DNA of 64,000 nucleotides, taken from positions 992,001 to 1,056,000 of the forward strand of contig NZ_CP110636.1 of the NCBI RefSeq assembly GCF_026153355.1, given 5' to 3'. The notes under the pieces were generated by a model, which was not told where the DNA came from, searched no databases, and saw only the letters and a program-made list of their open reading frames with translations. This stretch comes from Streptomyces endophytica. Lineage in GTDB: Bacteria > Actinomycetota > Actinomycetes > Streptomycetales > Streptomycetaceae. Both the position numbers and the translations under genes were made by a program. Positions within the stretch are counted from its first letter, which is position 1. Each line of letters opens with the position of its first letter. Below are positions 25,163-36,296 of the stretch, piece by piece.

Positions 25163-26329
25163 TCAGCCGCGGCGGGTCAGCAGCCAGGGCTCGACGACGC
25201 CCAGTCCGCGCACCGGGCGCTGCCACATCGGCTGGAGCGCGAAGCGGTACGACGGCGGCGGCTCGCCGGTGCCCTCCTCGGCGGCCTTCTCCGCGGCCGC
25301 GGCGTCCGCCTCGGACACCGGGGCGTCACCGATCCGGCCCAGCTCCTCGGCGAACGCCTCGTCCACCAGCACGGTGTCCTTCGGCGCTATCGAGGTGAGC
25401 CGGCTGGCCAGATTGACGGTCGTACCGAAGACGTCGCCCATCCGGGTCGTGACCGTGCCGAAGGCGATGCCGACCCGCAGCTCCGGCATGGTCTCGTCGT
25501 GGGTCATGGTCTCGATCAGCCGCAGCCCGATCTCGGCGGCGACCCCGGCGTCGTCGGCGGAGAACAGCACCTCGTCACCGAGGGTCTTGATCAGCCGGCC
25601 GCCGTGCGCCGCCACCAGGTCCGAGCAGGTGGTCTCGAACGCCTCGACCAGCTCGCCGAGTTCCTCCTCCTCCAGGCGCCGGGTCAGCCGGGTGAAGCCC
25701 ACCAGGTCCGCGAAGCCCACGGCCAGCCGCCGGTCGACCATTTCGGCGTCGTCCTGGGCCCGGACGACCCGGCCCGTCGCGGCGGCGAGCTGGCGCCGCC
25801 AGACGTAGACCAGGAACTCCTCCAGCTCGGGGAGGAGCAGCTCGACCAGCGGGTAGGTGATCTCGGTGCGGGTCAGGCCGGAGTCCTGGGGCTCGGTGAG
25901 GCCCTCCAGGAAGGAATCGATCTGCCAGTCGGCCAGCCGGGCGGTGGTCTGGCCCGTGGAACGGGCGACCTGGATGGCCATCGCCTCGCTGAGCAGGCCG
26001 GCCTCGACCAGGCCGGCGAGCCGGCGCAGGGCCAGCACATCGGCCTCGGTGAGCGCCTTGACCTGGCCGATGTCGGCGAATCCCATGGCCCGCCAGAAGC
26101 GGGACGCGAGGTCCATCGAGACCCCGGCGCTGCGGGCCGCCTGGAACGGCGTGTACCGGCGGTCGGCGCCGAGGATGAGCTGTTCGAGGCGGACGGCGAT
26201 GTTGTTCTCGTCGCCGATGCCGTCGCCGTCGTTGCCGGCCCCCGGGGGGTCGCCGGCCGGGACGTCGCGTACGGCATCGCCCTCGGTGGCCACATCGCGC
26301 GGGGTGACGCCCGAGTCGTCGGCACTCAC
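25163..26329 (-). CDS. cya: Class III adenylate cyclase
   Basis: 388 aa. The N-terminal ~190 residues are an actinobacterial alpha-helical regulatory segment (RYTPFQAARSAGVSMDLASR). The catalytic domain begins VGFADLVGFTRLTRRL with the metal-binding Asp, then GGRLIKTLGDEVLFSADD with the substrate-selecting Lys and second Asp, and MGDVFGTTVNLASRL with the transition-state Asn and Arg. Makes cAMP, which acts through Crp in germination and antibiotic control. GTG start 26329, ribosome site GGGAGCGG. No membrane span is seen, so it is cytoplasmic. Confidence 0.93.
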   Translation of the reverse strand: MSADDSGVTPRDVATEGDAVRDVPAGDPPGAGNDGDGIGDENNIAVRLEQLILGADRRYTPFQAARSAGVSMDLASRFWRAMGFADIGQVKALTEADVLALRRLAGLVEAGLLSEAMAIQVARSTGQTTARLADWQIDSFLEGLTEPQDSGLTRTEITYPLVELLLPELEEFLVYVWRRQLAAATGRVVRAQDDAEMVDRRLAVGFADLVGFTRLTRRLEEEELGELVEAFETTCSDLVAAHGGRLIKTLGDEVLFSADDAGVAAEIGLRLIETMTHDETMPELRVGIAFGTVTTRMGDVFGTTVNLASRLTSIAPKDTVLVDEAFAEELGRIGDAPVSEADAAAAEKAAEEGTGEPPPSYRFALQPMWQRPVRGLGVVEPWLLTRRG

Positions 26330-26557
26330 CGGCCGCTCCCTGTCCGATCCCTGCGCACTGCCCTTCCGATCACTGCTCGCCCGTGGTCCGCTCCCCGGCG
26401 GACCGCCTCAACGATACGGCAGGTGTGCTCTGGCTCACTCTCACATGTCCGCCCTGACCACGGAAGAGGTGTGGACACGCCGCCCGGTGGGGCCGGTCGG
26501 CCCGCCCGGCGCGGGGGCACACCAGGGGGCGCACATCGGGGTCCGGGAGGGGGCTCA

Positions 26558-27468
26558 TCAGGAGCCGTCCGCCGGGCGCAGATGGATGATGTCACCCGCC
26601 CCCACGGGCTGCTGCACCGCGTCGGCGGTGGCCAGCACCAGCCGCCCGTCACCGTCGATCGCGACCGCCTCACCGGTGATCTCCTGATCGCCCGGCAGTT
26701 CGGCGCGCACCGAACGGCCCAGCGTGGCGCAGCCGGCCGCGTAGGTCTCCTGCAGACGGCTGCGGACCGGGTCGCCGTCGGCGTCCTGCCACCGGCCGTA
26801 CCACTGCTCCAGGGAGCGCAGCACGGCGCGCAGCAGCGTGTCGCGGTCGGTGTTCTGCGCGCCGGCCAGGGCCAGCGAGCCCGCCGTCGGGACCGGGAGT
26901 TCCTCGGCGGTCAGGGAGACGTTGAGGCCGATGCCGATGACGACGCCGGGGCCGGCCCGTTCGGCGAGGATGCCGCCGGTCTTGCGCTCCTGGCCGATTG
27001 AGGTCTCCCCTGGACGGAGCTTGTCGGAGTCCTTGGGGACGGTGACGAGCAGGTCGTTGGGCCACTTGAGTGCGGTGTCGACGCCGGCCGTGCGGGACAG
27101 GGCCGTTGCGGTGGCGACGCCGGCGAGCAGCGGCAGCCAGCCCCAGCGCTCCAGGGGGACGCGGGGGGTGAGGAAGACGGAGAAGAAGAGGCCGGAGCGC
27201 GGGGGCGCCGACCAGCTGCGGTCGAGCCGGCCGCGGCCGGCGGACTGCTCCTCGGCCACCAGGACGGCGCCCTCGTCCTCACCCTTGGCGGCCCGGGCGG
27301 CCAGGTCGGTGTTGGTGGAGCCGGTGGCGGGCACGACGTCCAGACCGGTCCACAGGCCGTCGGGCCGGACCAGGGCCCGGCGCAGCGCAGTGGCGTTCAG
27401 CGGGGCCGGCCCAGATCACTCCAGCGGCCGGCATCTTTGTCCCGGTTTCCCGGTGGTTGAGGCGTCAT
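26558..27468 (-). CDS. birA: Biotin-[acetyl-CoA carboxylase] ligase, one-base frameshift near the N-terminus
   Basis: Attaches biotin to the carboxyl-carrier lysine of AccA2. Core motifs: ATGSTNTDLAARAA, AEEQSAGRGRLDRSW, SGLFFSVFL, LKWPNDLLV, GGILAER and GIGLNVSL. No N-terminal DNA-binding domain, so not the repressor form. The conserved N-terminus (LNATALRRALVRPDGLWTGL) has no start codon in its frame. ATG 27468 (MTPQPPGNRDKDAGRWSDLG) reads into it if one base is added to the GGGG run at 27402-27405, giving 303 aa. Divergent from pccB, a fitting neighbour. Confidence 0.85.
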
Positions 27469-27599
27469 GGCACCAGCCTAGGTGTGGTCAACGACGCAGT
27501 GCCGCTGAGCAGTCCCGCCGATACGCTACGGATTGGTAGCCACACACGTACCACCCTCAGTACGAGCACCAGTCCAGGACGAGCAGGAGCCGCATCCCG

Positions 27600-29188
<1,589 letters not shown>

Positions 29189-29250
29189 CCGGCCGGTACA
29201 CGGCGAGGACCGGCGAGGACCGGCGAAGACCGGCGAAAGGAGCCGTCTCG

Positions 29251-29466
29251 ATGATCAAGGTCGTACGGGGCAATCCGACACCCGAGGAGCTGGCCGCCGC
29301 ACTGGCGGTGGTGCAGGCCCGGGCCGCGGCGGCCGCTGCCGCCGGGCCCGGGGACGGCGAGGCGGGCAGGACCGAATGGGCCGATCCGGCGGCCACGGTC
29401 CCGGCGCGGTCACGGCTGCCGCACCCGGGGCCGCGGGCCTGGCGGACCAGTTACTGGCCGCGCTGA
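29251..29466 (+). CDS. pccE: Acyl-CoA carboxylase epsilon subunit
   Basis: 71 aa: IKVVRGNPTPEELAAALAVV at the N-terminus and the C-terminal RLPHPGPRAWRTSYWPR, both hallmark segments of the small actinobacterial epsilon chain that stabilises the alpha-beta complex. Good ribosome site AAAGGAG before ATG 29251. It is 62 bp behind pccB, the normal order. The gap contains four short GGCGAGGACC-like repeats. Confidence 0.92.
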   Translation: MIKVVRGNPTPEELAAALAVVQARAAAAAAAGPGDGEAGRTEWADPAATVPARSRLPHPGPRAWRTSYWPR

Positions 29467-29474
29467 CCGGCCCA

Positions 29475-29496
29475 CCGGCCGGTTGGTGCCGGCCGG
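29475..29496 (+). terminator. CCGGCCGG - TTGGTG - CCGGCCGG stem-loop after pccE
   Basis: 8-bp arms with a 6-nt loop, nine bases after the pccE stop. No T-run. Likely the end of the pccB-pccE transcript. Confidence 0.5.
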
Positions 29497-29543
29497 CCCC
29501 TCCGGCTGATCGATGCATGATGCATTGACTAGTCCCTCGGACC

Positions 29544-29575
29544 GTGGCGCCTGAGTACGCGTACTCAGGCGCCAC
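29544..29575. promoter_or_regulatory. 32-bp perfect palindrome centred on GAGTACGCGTACTC
   Basis: Arms GTGGCGCCTGAGTAC and its exact complement around a central GC. It lies 27 bp before the small gene at 29602. A smaller palindrome (TGCATGATGCA) is 20 bp upstream. It could be a dyad operator or a terminator hairpin for pccE; no T-run follows. I recall similar GAGTACGCGTACTC dyads in other streptomycete intergenic regions, function unknown to me. Confidence 0.6.
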
Positions 29576-29601
29576 GAGCGTCATGGGCACAGGATCGTTA
29601 C

Positions 29602-29730
29602 ATGCTGTGGTCCGATCCGCCCGATGAACCGCCCGAGGAGCTGCGCGACGCGCAGGCCAAGCTCCGCCGGCTGGGCATCGTGCTGGCCGTCACCGCGGTG
29701 CTGCTGATGGTCATGCTCGCGGATCGCTGA
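29602..29730 (+). CDS. Very small single-pass membrane protein
   Basis: 42 aa: MLWSDPPDEPPEELRDAQAK, then the LRRLG basic boundary, then a transmembrane helix IVLAVTAVLLMVMLADR. AGGA lies about ten bases before the ATG. An acidic proline-rich head, a short amphipathic stretch and one helix are coherent features, and codon usage is normal for the genome. Same strand as pccB-pccE. No function is known to me; it may be a small membrane regulator. Confidence 0.65.
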   Translation: MLWSDPPDEPPEELRDAQAKLRRLGIVLAVTAVLLMVMLADR

Positions 29731-29891
29731 ACCGGGCCGGTGCCGCGGACGGCCGCCCCGGGGAGGTAACGCTCACACCCCCCGACCGTTCCCGACCGCA
29801 ACCATCTCCCCGCCTTTCGCATCTTTCCCTCCTGACAGTGCAATTCGGACGCCCGGCCTCCGGTCGGCCGCCGACGGGGAGTGGGAGAGCG

Positions 29892-31376
29892 ATGAACAGG
29901 CCGCTGAGACACATAGCCGTCTTCTGCGGGGTACTGGTGCTGGCTCTGCTGGTACGGGCGACCTGGGTCCAGTACGTCCAGGGCGATGACCTGGCCAATG
30001 ACCCGAACAACCGCCGCGTGAAGATCGAGGCGTTCTCCTACCCGCGCGGCAACATCATCGTGGGCGGCAAGCCGATCACCGGCTCCGTGGCGACCTCCGG
30101 CGACTTCAAGTACAAGCGGACCTACACCGACGGCCTGATGTACGCCCCGGTCACCGGCTTCGCCTCCCAGGCCCAGGGCTCCACCTTCCTCGAAGGCATC
30201 TACAACAAGCTGCTCAGCGGCAAGGACGACAAGCTCGCCCTCAAGCGGGCCCAGGCCATCCTGACCGGCGAGAAGCCCCGCGGCGGCGACGTCATCACCA
30301 CCATCGACCCCAAGGCACAGAAGGCCGCCTACAAGGGGCTGACCGAGCTGAACGCCAAGGGCGCGGTGGTCGCCCTCGACCCGCGCAACGGCCGGGTCCT
30401 CGCACTGGCCTCCACCCCCTCCTACGACCCCTCGGTGTTCGCGGGCATCTCCAACTCCGAGAGCCGGAAGTTCAAGGCACTGGACGCCGACAAGGCCAAG
30501 CCGCTCAGCAACCGGGCGCTGCGCGAGACCTACGCCCCCGGCTCCACCTTCAAGATCGTCACCGCCGCCGCGGCCCTGGAGCACGGCGTGATCACCGACA
30601 TCGACGCCCACACCGGCGCCCCCGCCCCGTACCAGCTGCCGCTCAGCACCACCAAGATCGGCAACGACGTGGCCGGTGCGCCCTGCGACAAGGCATCCCT
30701 GAAGACCGGCATGCAGTGGTCCTGCAACAACGTCTTCCTCGACACCGCGCTGAAGGTCGGGAAGGACAAGATGCGCGAGACCGCCGAGAAGTTCGGCTTC
30801 AACTCCGACGTCTACGACAAGGAGCTCGGCGACCTGCTGGCCACCAAGAGCCTCTACCCGGACAAGCTCGACAAGCCGCAGACCGCGCTCACCGGCATGG
30901 GCCAGGGCAGCCTGACCAGCACCCCGATGCAGATGGCGATGGTCGCCGCGGCGATCGCCAACGACGGCAAGCTGATGACGCCGCACATCGTCGACGAGCT
31001 GCGCGGTCCCGACCTGACCACGATCCAGAAGTTCGAGCCGAAGATGATGTCCCAGGCCGTCTCCGCCGGCACCGCGAAGAAGGTGCAGGAGATGATGGAG
31101 TACACCGTCGCGGAGGGCACCGCCGACAAGGCCAAGATCGACGGCGTGACGGTCGGCGGCAAGACCGGCACCGCCCAGCACGGCGCGAACGTCAACGACG
31201 AGCGGCCCTACGCCTGGTTCGTCTCCTACGCCAAGCAGAGCGACGGCTCCTCCCCGGTCGCGGTCGCCGTCTTCGTCGACCCCAAGGACATGGACATCCC
31301 GCGCTCCGAGATCGCCGGCGGCAAGCTCGGCGGCCCGATCGCCAAGCAGGTCATGCAGGCCGTCCTCGGCAAGTAG
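29892..31376 (+). CDS. Class B penicillin-binding protein (PbpA-like transpeptidase)
   Basis: A 494-aa cell-wall transpeptidase. N-terminal membrane anchor ([20 protein letters not shown]), then the dimerisation region with [17 protein letters not shown]. The active-site tetrad STFK starts at Ser218 ([16 protein letters not shown]), the second motif is SCN (MQWSCNNVF), the third KTG ([13 protein letters not shown]). This layout fits the actinobacterial PbpA branch used in septation or sporulation. ATG 29892 has GGGAGAG upstream. No rodA/ftsW partner is adjacent, so it is a stand-alone paralogue. Confidence 0.93.
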   Translation: MNRPLRHIAVFCGVLVLALLVRATWVQYVQGDDLANDPNNRRVKIEAFSYPRGNIIVGGKPITGSVATSGDFKYKRTYTDGLMYAPVTGFASQAQGSTFLEGIYNKLLSGKDDKLALKRAQAILTGEKPRGGDVITTIDPKAQKAAYKGLTELNAKGAVVALDPRNGRVLALASTPSYDPSVFAGISNSESRKFKALDADKAKPLSNRALRETYAPGSTFKIVTAAAALEHGVITDIDAHTGAPAPYQLPLSTTKIGNDVAGAPCDKASLKTGMQWSCNNVFLDTALKVGKDKMRETAEKFGFNSDVYDKELGDLLATKSLYPDKLDKPQTALTGMGQGSLTSTPMQMAMVAAAIANDGKLMTPHIVDELRGPDLTTIQKFEPKMMSQAVSAGTAKKVQEMMEYTVAEGTADKAKIDGVTVGGKTGTAQHGANVNDERPYAWFVSYAKQSDGSSPVAVAVFVDPKDMDIPRSEIAGGKLGGPIAKQVMQAVLGK

Positions 31377-31410
31377 TCCGCCCGCTCCCGGCCCGGCCCG
31401 GCTCCGTACG

Positions 31411-32034
31411 ATGGCGGGCATGACCGAACAGCCGCTCCCCCGCCGTCTCGTCCTCGCCTCCCAGTCCCCCGCCCGGCTGGGCCTGCTGCGCCAGGCCGGA
31501 CTGGCACCGGAGGTCATCGTCAGCGGCGTCGACGAGGACGCGGTCAGCGCCGACACCCCCGCCGAGCTGGCCCGGGTCCTGGCCGAGGCCAAGGCCGCCG
31601 CGGTCGCCGCCCGCCCGGAGGCGGCCGGTGCGCTGGTCGTGGGCTGCGACTCGGTCCTGGAGCTGGACGGCCGGGCGCTGGGCAAGCCGGCCGACGCCGA
31701 GGATGCCACCGCCCGCTGGAAGTCGATGCGCGGCCGGTCCGGCGTGCTGCAGACCGGCCACTGCGTCATCGACACCGCGGCGGGCGGCCGCCGGGCCTCC
31801 GCCACCGCCTCGACCACGGTCCGCTTCGGCGAGCCGAGCGACGCGGAGATCGCCGCCTACGTCGCGAGCGGTGAGCCGCTCTTCGTCGCCGGCGCCTTCA
31901 CCCTCGACGGCCGCTCCGCACCCTTCATCGACGGCATCGACGGCGACCCCGGCAACGTCATCGGCCTGTCCCTGCCCCTGCTGCGCCGGCTGCTGGCCGA
32001 ACTGGACGTCCGCATCACCGACTTGTGGACCTGA
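31411..32034 (+). CDS. maf: Maf-family nucleoside triphosphate pyrophosphatase
   Basis: 207 aa from ATG 31411, or 204 from ATG 31420 ([10 protein letters not shown]). N-terminal phosphate-binding motif [14 protein letters not shown], catalytic-site region [20 protein letters not shown], and C-terminal [19 protein letters not shown]. Hydrolyses non-standard or methylated NTPs (house-cleaning) and is linked to septum control. It lies 34 bp behind the PBP gene and is likely co-transcribed. The exact substrate class (dTTP/UTP versus m7GTP) is not decided by eye. Confidence 0.92.
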   Translation: MAGMTEQPLPRRLVLASQSPARLGLLRQAGLAPEVIVSGVDEDAVSADTPAELARVLAEAKAAAVAARPEAAGALVVGCDSVLELDGRALGKPADAEDATARWKSMRGRSGVLQTGHCVIDTAAGGRRASATASTTVRFGEPSDAEIAAYVASGEPLFVAGAFTLDGRSAPFIDGIDGDPGNVIGLSLPLLRRLLAELDVRITDLWT

Positions 32035-32133
32035 ACCACCGGATCCGAGACCTGACCGGTGGCCCGGGGGCCTGACGTCACCGGGCGCGGAGATCCCGAC
32101 GCCCGGCGGCCGTCCGGCCTCTACTCTGCCCCT

Positions 32134-32964
32134 ATGGCAACTGTCGTCGAACTGATCAGCTACCCCGTCAAGGGCTGCGCCGGTGTGCCGGCGGACGAGA
32201 TGGAACTCACCGAGGCCGGACTCGCCCACGACCGCAGCTTCCTGGTCGTCGGCGCGGACGGCGTCTTCCGCAGCCAGCGCACCGACCCCGGCCTGGCCGT
32301 GATCCGCCCGGAGGTCAGCGCCGACGGCACCCACCTCACGCTCTCCGCCCCGGGCGCCGAGCCGCTGCACCACCGCATCGAGGACGGCACCGCCTCGCCC
32401 GCCAGGGCGGACGTGACCATGTTCGGCGCGCCCTACCGGGCCGTCGACCAGGGCGAGGCGGCCGCCGGGTGGCTGTCCGAGGTCCTCGGCGCGCCCAGCC
32501 GGCTCGTCCGCGTACCGCCGGAGCACGGCCGGGTCACCGACGGCCTCACCCCCGGCACCTCCGGCTTCGCCGACTCCAGCGCCGTCCACGTCATGTCCCG
32601 CGCCTCCCTCGACGACCTCAACTCCCGTATCATCGCCGCCGGCCGCGCACCGGTCCCGATGACGCGCTTCCGCCCCAACATCGTGGTGGACGGCTGGGAC
32701 GTCCCGCAGACCGAGGACCGCGTCCGGCGGGCCACGGTCGGCGGCGGCGAGCTGGGCTTCACCAAGCTCGCCATCCGCTGCGCGGTCACCCTCGTCGACC
32801 CGGCGACCGGCACCAAGGCGGGCCCCGAGCCCCTGCGCACCCTCGCCGGCTACCGCCGGGTGCCCGAGGGCGGCGTCGCCCTGGGCGCGAAGTTCTCCGT
32901 GACGGCCACCGGAAAGCTGGCGGTCGGCGACGCATTCCAGGTCACCGCTTGGGGAACCGATTGA
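32134..32964 (+). CDS. MOSC-domain protein (YcbX-like)
   Basis: 276 aa. N-terminal beta-barrel domain VVELISYPVKGCAGVPADEM with LTEAGLAHDRSFLVV. The MOSC core contains RFRPNIVVDGWDVPQTEDR, LGFTKLAIRCAVTLVDPATG and EPLRTLAGYRR; the conserved Cys in IRCAVTLVDP is the sulfur/molybdenum-cofactor residue of the family. Probably delivers or uses sulfurated molybdenum cofactor, for example reducing N-hydroxylated bases. ATG 32134. Confidence 0.88.
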   Translation: MATVVELISYPVKGCAGVPADEMELTEAGLAHDRSFLVVGADGVFRSQRTDPGLAVIRPEVSADGTHLTLSAPGAEPLHHRIEDGTASPARADVTMFGAPYRAVDQGEAAAGWLSEVLGAPSRLVRVPPEHGRVTDGLTPGTSGFADSSAVHVMSRASLDDLNSRIIAAGRAPVPMTRFRPNIVVDGWDVPQTEDRVRRATVGGGELGFTKLAIRCAVTLVDPATGTKAGPEPLRTLAGYRRVPEGGVALGAKFSVTATGKLAVGDAFQVTAWGTD

Positions 32965-33021
32965 CCCGATAAGCCCGGTCGGCCGGACCGGGCCGGGTAC
33001 GTCCACCCAAGGAGTGCGCAG

Positions 33022-33587
33022 ATGCCCCGGATCCTGCTCGTCGCCGGTGACGCCACCGAAGACCTGGAGTTCTTCTACCCGTACCAGCGGCTGCTGGAGG
33101 AGGGCTACGAGGTCCACGTCGCGGCCCCGTCCCGCAAGAAGCTGCGGTTCGTCGTGCACGACTTCGTCGACGACTTCGACACCTACGTCGAACGCGAGGG
33201 CCACTCCTGGCCGTCCGACGTGGCGCTCTCCGAGGTCGACCCGGCCGAGTACGCCGCGCTGGTCCTGCCCGGCGGCCGGGCCCCGAGTACCTCCGCAATG
33301 ACACCGACTACCGCCGCGTCGTCACCCACTTCTTCGACGCCGACAAGCCCGTCGCCCACATCTGCCACGCGGCCATCACCCTGGCCCCCCTCGGCGTCCT
33401 CAAGGACCGCCGCACCGCCGCCTACCCCGCCTGCGCCCCCGACGTGGCCCTCGGCGGCGGCACCTTCGTCGACGCCTCCGCAGTCGTCGACGGCAAGATC
33501 GTCTCCGCCCGCGCCTGGAACGACCACCCGGAATGGATGCGCGCGTTCATGGAGGTCCTGCGGGAGCACGCGCCGGTGAAGGGGTAA
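33022..33587 (+). CDS. DJ-1/PfpI-family protein, one-base frameshift
   Basis: Glutamine-amidotransferase-like fold. MPRILLVAGDATEDLEFFYP, YAALVLPGGRAP, and then, after adding one C to the CCCC run at 33281-33284, EYLRNDTDYRRVVTHFFDAD and the nucleophile elbow VAHICHAAITLAPLG with its Cys. Restored length is 188 aa. Members act as glyoxalases, protein deglycases or chaperones in carbonyl stress. Strong ribosome site AAGGAG before ATG 33022. Broken as printed, probably intact in the organism. Confidence 0.85.
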
Positions 33588-33595
33588 CAAGCCCG

Positions 33596-33629
33596 CGGGC
33601 TCCGGGGCGTCGGAACGCTCCGGAGCCCG
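33596..33629 (+). terminator. 15-bp stem-loop after the DJ-1 gene
   Basis: CGGGCTCCGGGGCGT - CGGA - ACGCTCCGGAGCCCG, one mismatch, nine bases after the stop. It lies between two convergent genes. Confidence 0.75.
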
Positions 33630-33716
33630 GTCCATCGGCTGCTCACGTCAGACCGGGAGGGGCCGGTGAGGCAGCTGGCAACAGCTACTCATGGCGCGCC
33701 GCCGGCACCACGAGCA

Positions 33717-34076
33717 TTACCAGCCCGGGGCCTTCAGGCATGTGCGGACGACCCACCCCGCAATATTGGTGCCGTCCTTCGCCACGTGCAGCCACAGGTT
33801 TCCTTGTTTCCCACAAGCCTTGTACTTCCCGTGGATCGCACCTTCGTAGATGGTGACTTTCACACCCTTGCCGAGAACCGCCAGGGCAGTGGAACGAGAC
33901 GACGGCTCCTTTCGCACCGTCACCGCCTCCAGGGTCCTTCCCCAGCCCGTCGGCGCGACATGAGTACCGCGCGCGGCCGTCGGCGTAAGAGCGCTCGCCG
34001 TCGCGAAACCGCTGGTCAAGGTAGCGCCGGTCAGTGCCAAGGCGACCGCGGCAACTCTCACACGTGTCTTCGTCAT
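33717..34076 (-). CDS. Small secreted SH3-like protein
   Basis: 119 aa. Signal peptide (RVRVAAVALALTGATLTSGF, cleavage near ASA), then a bacterial SH3-type barrel: VTVRKEPSSRSTALAVLGKG, VKVTIYEGAIHGKYKACGKQ, NLWLHVAKDGTNIAGWVV. Two cysteines could pair outside the cell. Such domains bind cell-wall peptides. The composition is less extreme in GC than its neighbours. The unusual TAA stop and its place upstream of the kinase cluster (same strand, 65 bp beyond the kinase stop) suggest a recent arrival, but this is weak. Confidence 0.7.
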   Translation of the reverse strand: MTKTRVRVAAVALALTGATLTSGFATASALTPTAARGTHVAPTGWGRTLEAVTVRKEPSSRSTALAVLGKGVKVTIYEGAIHGKYKACGKQGNLWLHVAKDGTNIAGWVVRTCLKAPGW

Positions 34077-34141
34077 GCGTCCCCCTGATAAATAACTTGC
34101 TGAATCCCGCAGCTCAGCGGTTTCAGAAAGACGGACCGACC

Positions 34142-36259
34142 TCAGAACACCGGTAGGGCATACAGCAATGTGCCGTTCATGATGAAGACCCGATTACCGT
34201 CGGCCACCAGCCAGCGGCGGTCCGCCTTGGACAGCTTGAAGGACCAGACGGGATAGCCGCTCCGCTGGTCCACCGCGTTGACCTGGTTCCAGATGTCCTC
34301 GTCGATGAACCAGACGCCCTTCCCCTGAAGGAGTACCGGGCGGCTGAGGTCTGCCGTTCCACGGCATTCCATGATCTTACTTCCGTCGCTGCGCTTGATC
34401 TTGCGGGCCCAGTTTCCATGCGTCGCATAGAGCAGATCGCCGTCGTACGGGGTCGCAGGCCCCCAGTCCTGGTGTTTGTGCCATGCCGCGTCCCGCGCCT
34501 CAACCTTCCACAGCTCCTTGCCGTCGGCCAGTCTCCGGGCCGTGAGGGTGCTGCCGTTGAGGTAGACCGTGGAGCCATGAACTGCCGGCCGGATCAGACC
34601 GTCCCACTGCTTACGCAGTTCCCAGACCTGGCGCCCATCAGAGGTGGCGAAAGCCAGTACGTCACCCTTGTCGGTGGAGACCACCAGCCGGCCCTCGGCG
34701 GCGACACCCGGCGGGGTGAGAGTGCCCCGGAATTCGCTGGTGAGCCGCACCGTCCAGCGGACCTTCGCGTCCGAGCGGCCCACGGCGCGGAGCCGGTGGT
34801 CCTTGGTGACGAGGTAGACGGACTCGTCGTCCGCGGCGAGGAGTTGGTCGGCGTCGGCGTCGGCGGTCCAGCGGGGTTCGCCCGTCGAGGCGACGTAGGT
34901 GCGCAGCGTCCCCTTGGTGTCGACCGCGGCGATCAGGCGGTCGGAGAGGGAGAGGTAGCGGCCCTGGCCCCGGATGCCCTTCGCGGCCCAACGGCGTTTG
35001 CCGTCCACGACGTTGTACGCCGCGATGCCGCCGCCGGCCGCGCCGACGACGATGACGTCCCGTACCGGCAGCGGTGCCGGGGTGTCCTCGGCGAGCACGT
35101 CGATCGGGCCCCACAGCGGCTTCGGTGAGCCGCCGACGAGGTAGTCGCCGTCGTCGGCGTCGAGGACGTGCGCCATGGGCGTCTTGACGGCCGGCGGGAA
35201 GGCGAAGAGGTCGGGCTTCTCGCGGGGCGGGGCCCCGGTACGCGGCCAGAGCGCCGCGGCCGCGCCGCCGGCCCCCGCGAGGACGACCCCGCCGACGGCC
35301 AGTCCGGTGAGCAGCCGGCGCCGCGTCACCACCGGCGGCGGCGCACCGGGGGCGCCGGGGGTGAGCGCCACGGCGACGGTGGTCAGGTCGTGGATCCTGG
35401 TTTCCCGCTCCTTGATCGCGTCCGCCACCTTGCCGCGCCGCCAGGCCCGTTCGGCCCCCTTGGGCGGTGCGAGGGCCGCGGCGATCTGAGCCGGGGTGGG
35501 CCGGGCGGCCGGGTCCTTGGCGAGGAGCGGGAGGATCAGCGGACGCAGGGGCTCCGGGACGCCGGTGAGGTCGGGTTCGTCGTGGACGACCTTGTACTGG
35601 AGCGCGGCGATGTGGCTGGCGTCGAAGGCCCGCCGGCCGCCGGCCGCGTAGATGAGGAGCGCGCCGAGGGAGAACACGTCGGCGGGCGGTGCCACCCGGC
35701 GGCCCAGGACCTGTTCGGGCGCGCCGTAGCCGGGCGTGACCGGGACCTGTCCGGTGGAGGTGAGGGTGAGGCCGTGCTCCGGGCGGGCGATGCCGAAGTC
35801 GATGACGCGCGGGCCGGTCGAGGTCAGGACGACGTTCGGGGGCTTGAGGTCGCGGTGGATCAGGCCCGCGGCGTGGATGTCCGTCAGGGTCCGGGCGATC
35901 GATGCGGCGAGGGCGCGGACGGCCGGTTCGTCGAACGGGCCGTACGCCTCGACGGCCTCGTCGAGGGTCGGCCCGGCGAGGAACTCGGTGGCGATCCACG
36001 GCCGGCCGCCCTCGGTCTGCGCGCCGAGCACCCGCGCCACGCCCCCGCTCGTCACGGCCTGCGCCGCCTGCGCCTCGCGGACGAAGCGCTGCACGAGGTT
36101 GGTCTCGTGGGTGAGTTCGGGCCGGAGCACCTTGACCGCGGCGATGGTCCCGGCGCCGTCCTGGCCGACGTAGACCTTGCCCATGCCGCCTTCGCCGAGC
36201 ACGCCGAGCAGGCGGTACGGGCCGAGACGGAGGGGGTCGCCGGTGCCGAGGGGGTTCAT
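34142..36259 (-). CDS. Ser/Thr protein kinase with PQQ-type beta-propeller sensor domain
   Basis: 705 aa. Cytoplasmic kinase (residues ~12-265): glycine loop LGEGGMGKVYVG, AAVKVL lysine, IHRDLKPPNVVL, IDFGIARP, and GYGAPEQVLG before the APE helix. A transmembrane helix follows (VTRRRLLTGLAVGGVVLAGA), then an outer-face region with repeated PQQ/PQQ-like blades (GGIAAYNVVDGKRRWAAKGI, LRTYVASTGEPRWTA, VLAFATSDGRQVWELRKQW). It would sense an external ligand. First of three linked kinase-fold genes on this strand. ATG 36259. Confidence 0.94.
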   Translation of the reverse strand: MNPLGTGDPLRLGPYRLLGVLGEGGMGKVYVGQDGAGTIAAVKVLRPELTHETNLVQRFVREAQAAQAVTSGGVARVLGAQTEGGRPWIATEFLAGPTLDEAVEAYGPFDEPAVRALAASIARTLTDIHAAGLIHRDLKPPNVVLTSTGPRVIDFGIARPEHGLTLTSTGQVPVTPGYGAPEQVLGRRVAPPADVFSLGALLIYAAGGRRAFDASHIAALQYKVVHDEPDLTGVPEPLRPLILPLLAKDPAARPTPAQIAAALAPPKGAERAWRRGKVADAIKERETRIHDLTTVAVALTPGAPGAPPPVVTRRRLLTGLAVGGVVLAGAGGAAAALWPRTGAPPREKPDLFAFPPAVKTPMAHVLDADDGDYLVGGSPKPLWGPIDVLAEDTPAPLPVRDVIVVGAAGGGIAAYNVVDGKRRWAAKGIRGQGRYLSLSDRLIAAVDTKGTLRTYVASTGEPRWTADADADQLLAADDESVYLVTKDHRLRAVGRSDAKVRWTVRLTSEFRGTLTPPGVAAEGRLVVSTDKGDVLAFATSDGRQVWELRKQWDGLIRPAVHGSTVYLNGSTLTARRLADGKELWKVEARDAAWHKHQDWGPATPYDGDLLYATHGNWARKIKRSDGSKIMECRGTADLSRPVLLQGKGVWFIDEDIWNQVNAVDQRSGYPVWSFKLSKADRRWLVADGNRVFIMNGTLLYALPVF

Positions 36260-36296
36260 GGGCAGGAAGCTTTCTGCGGTCGGGGTCCGGGGCGGG

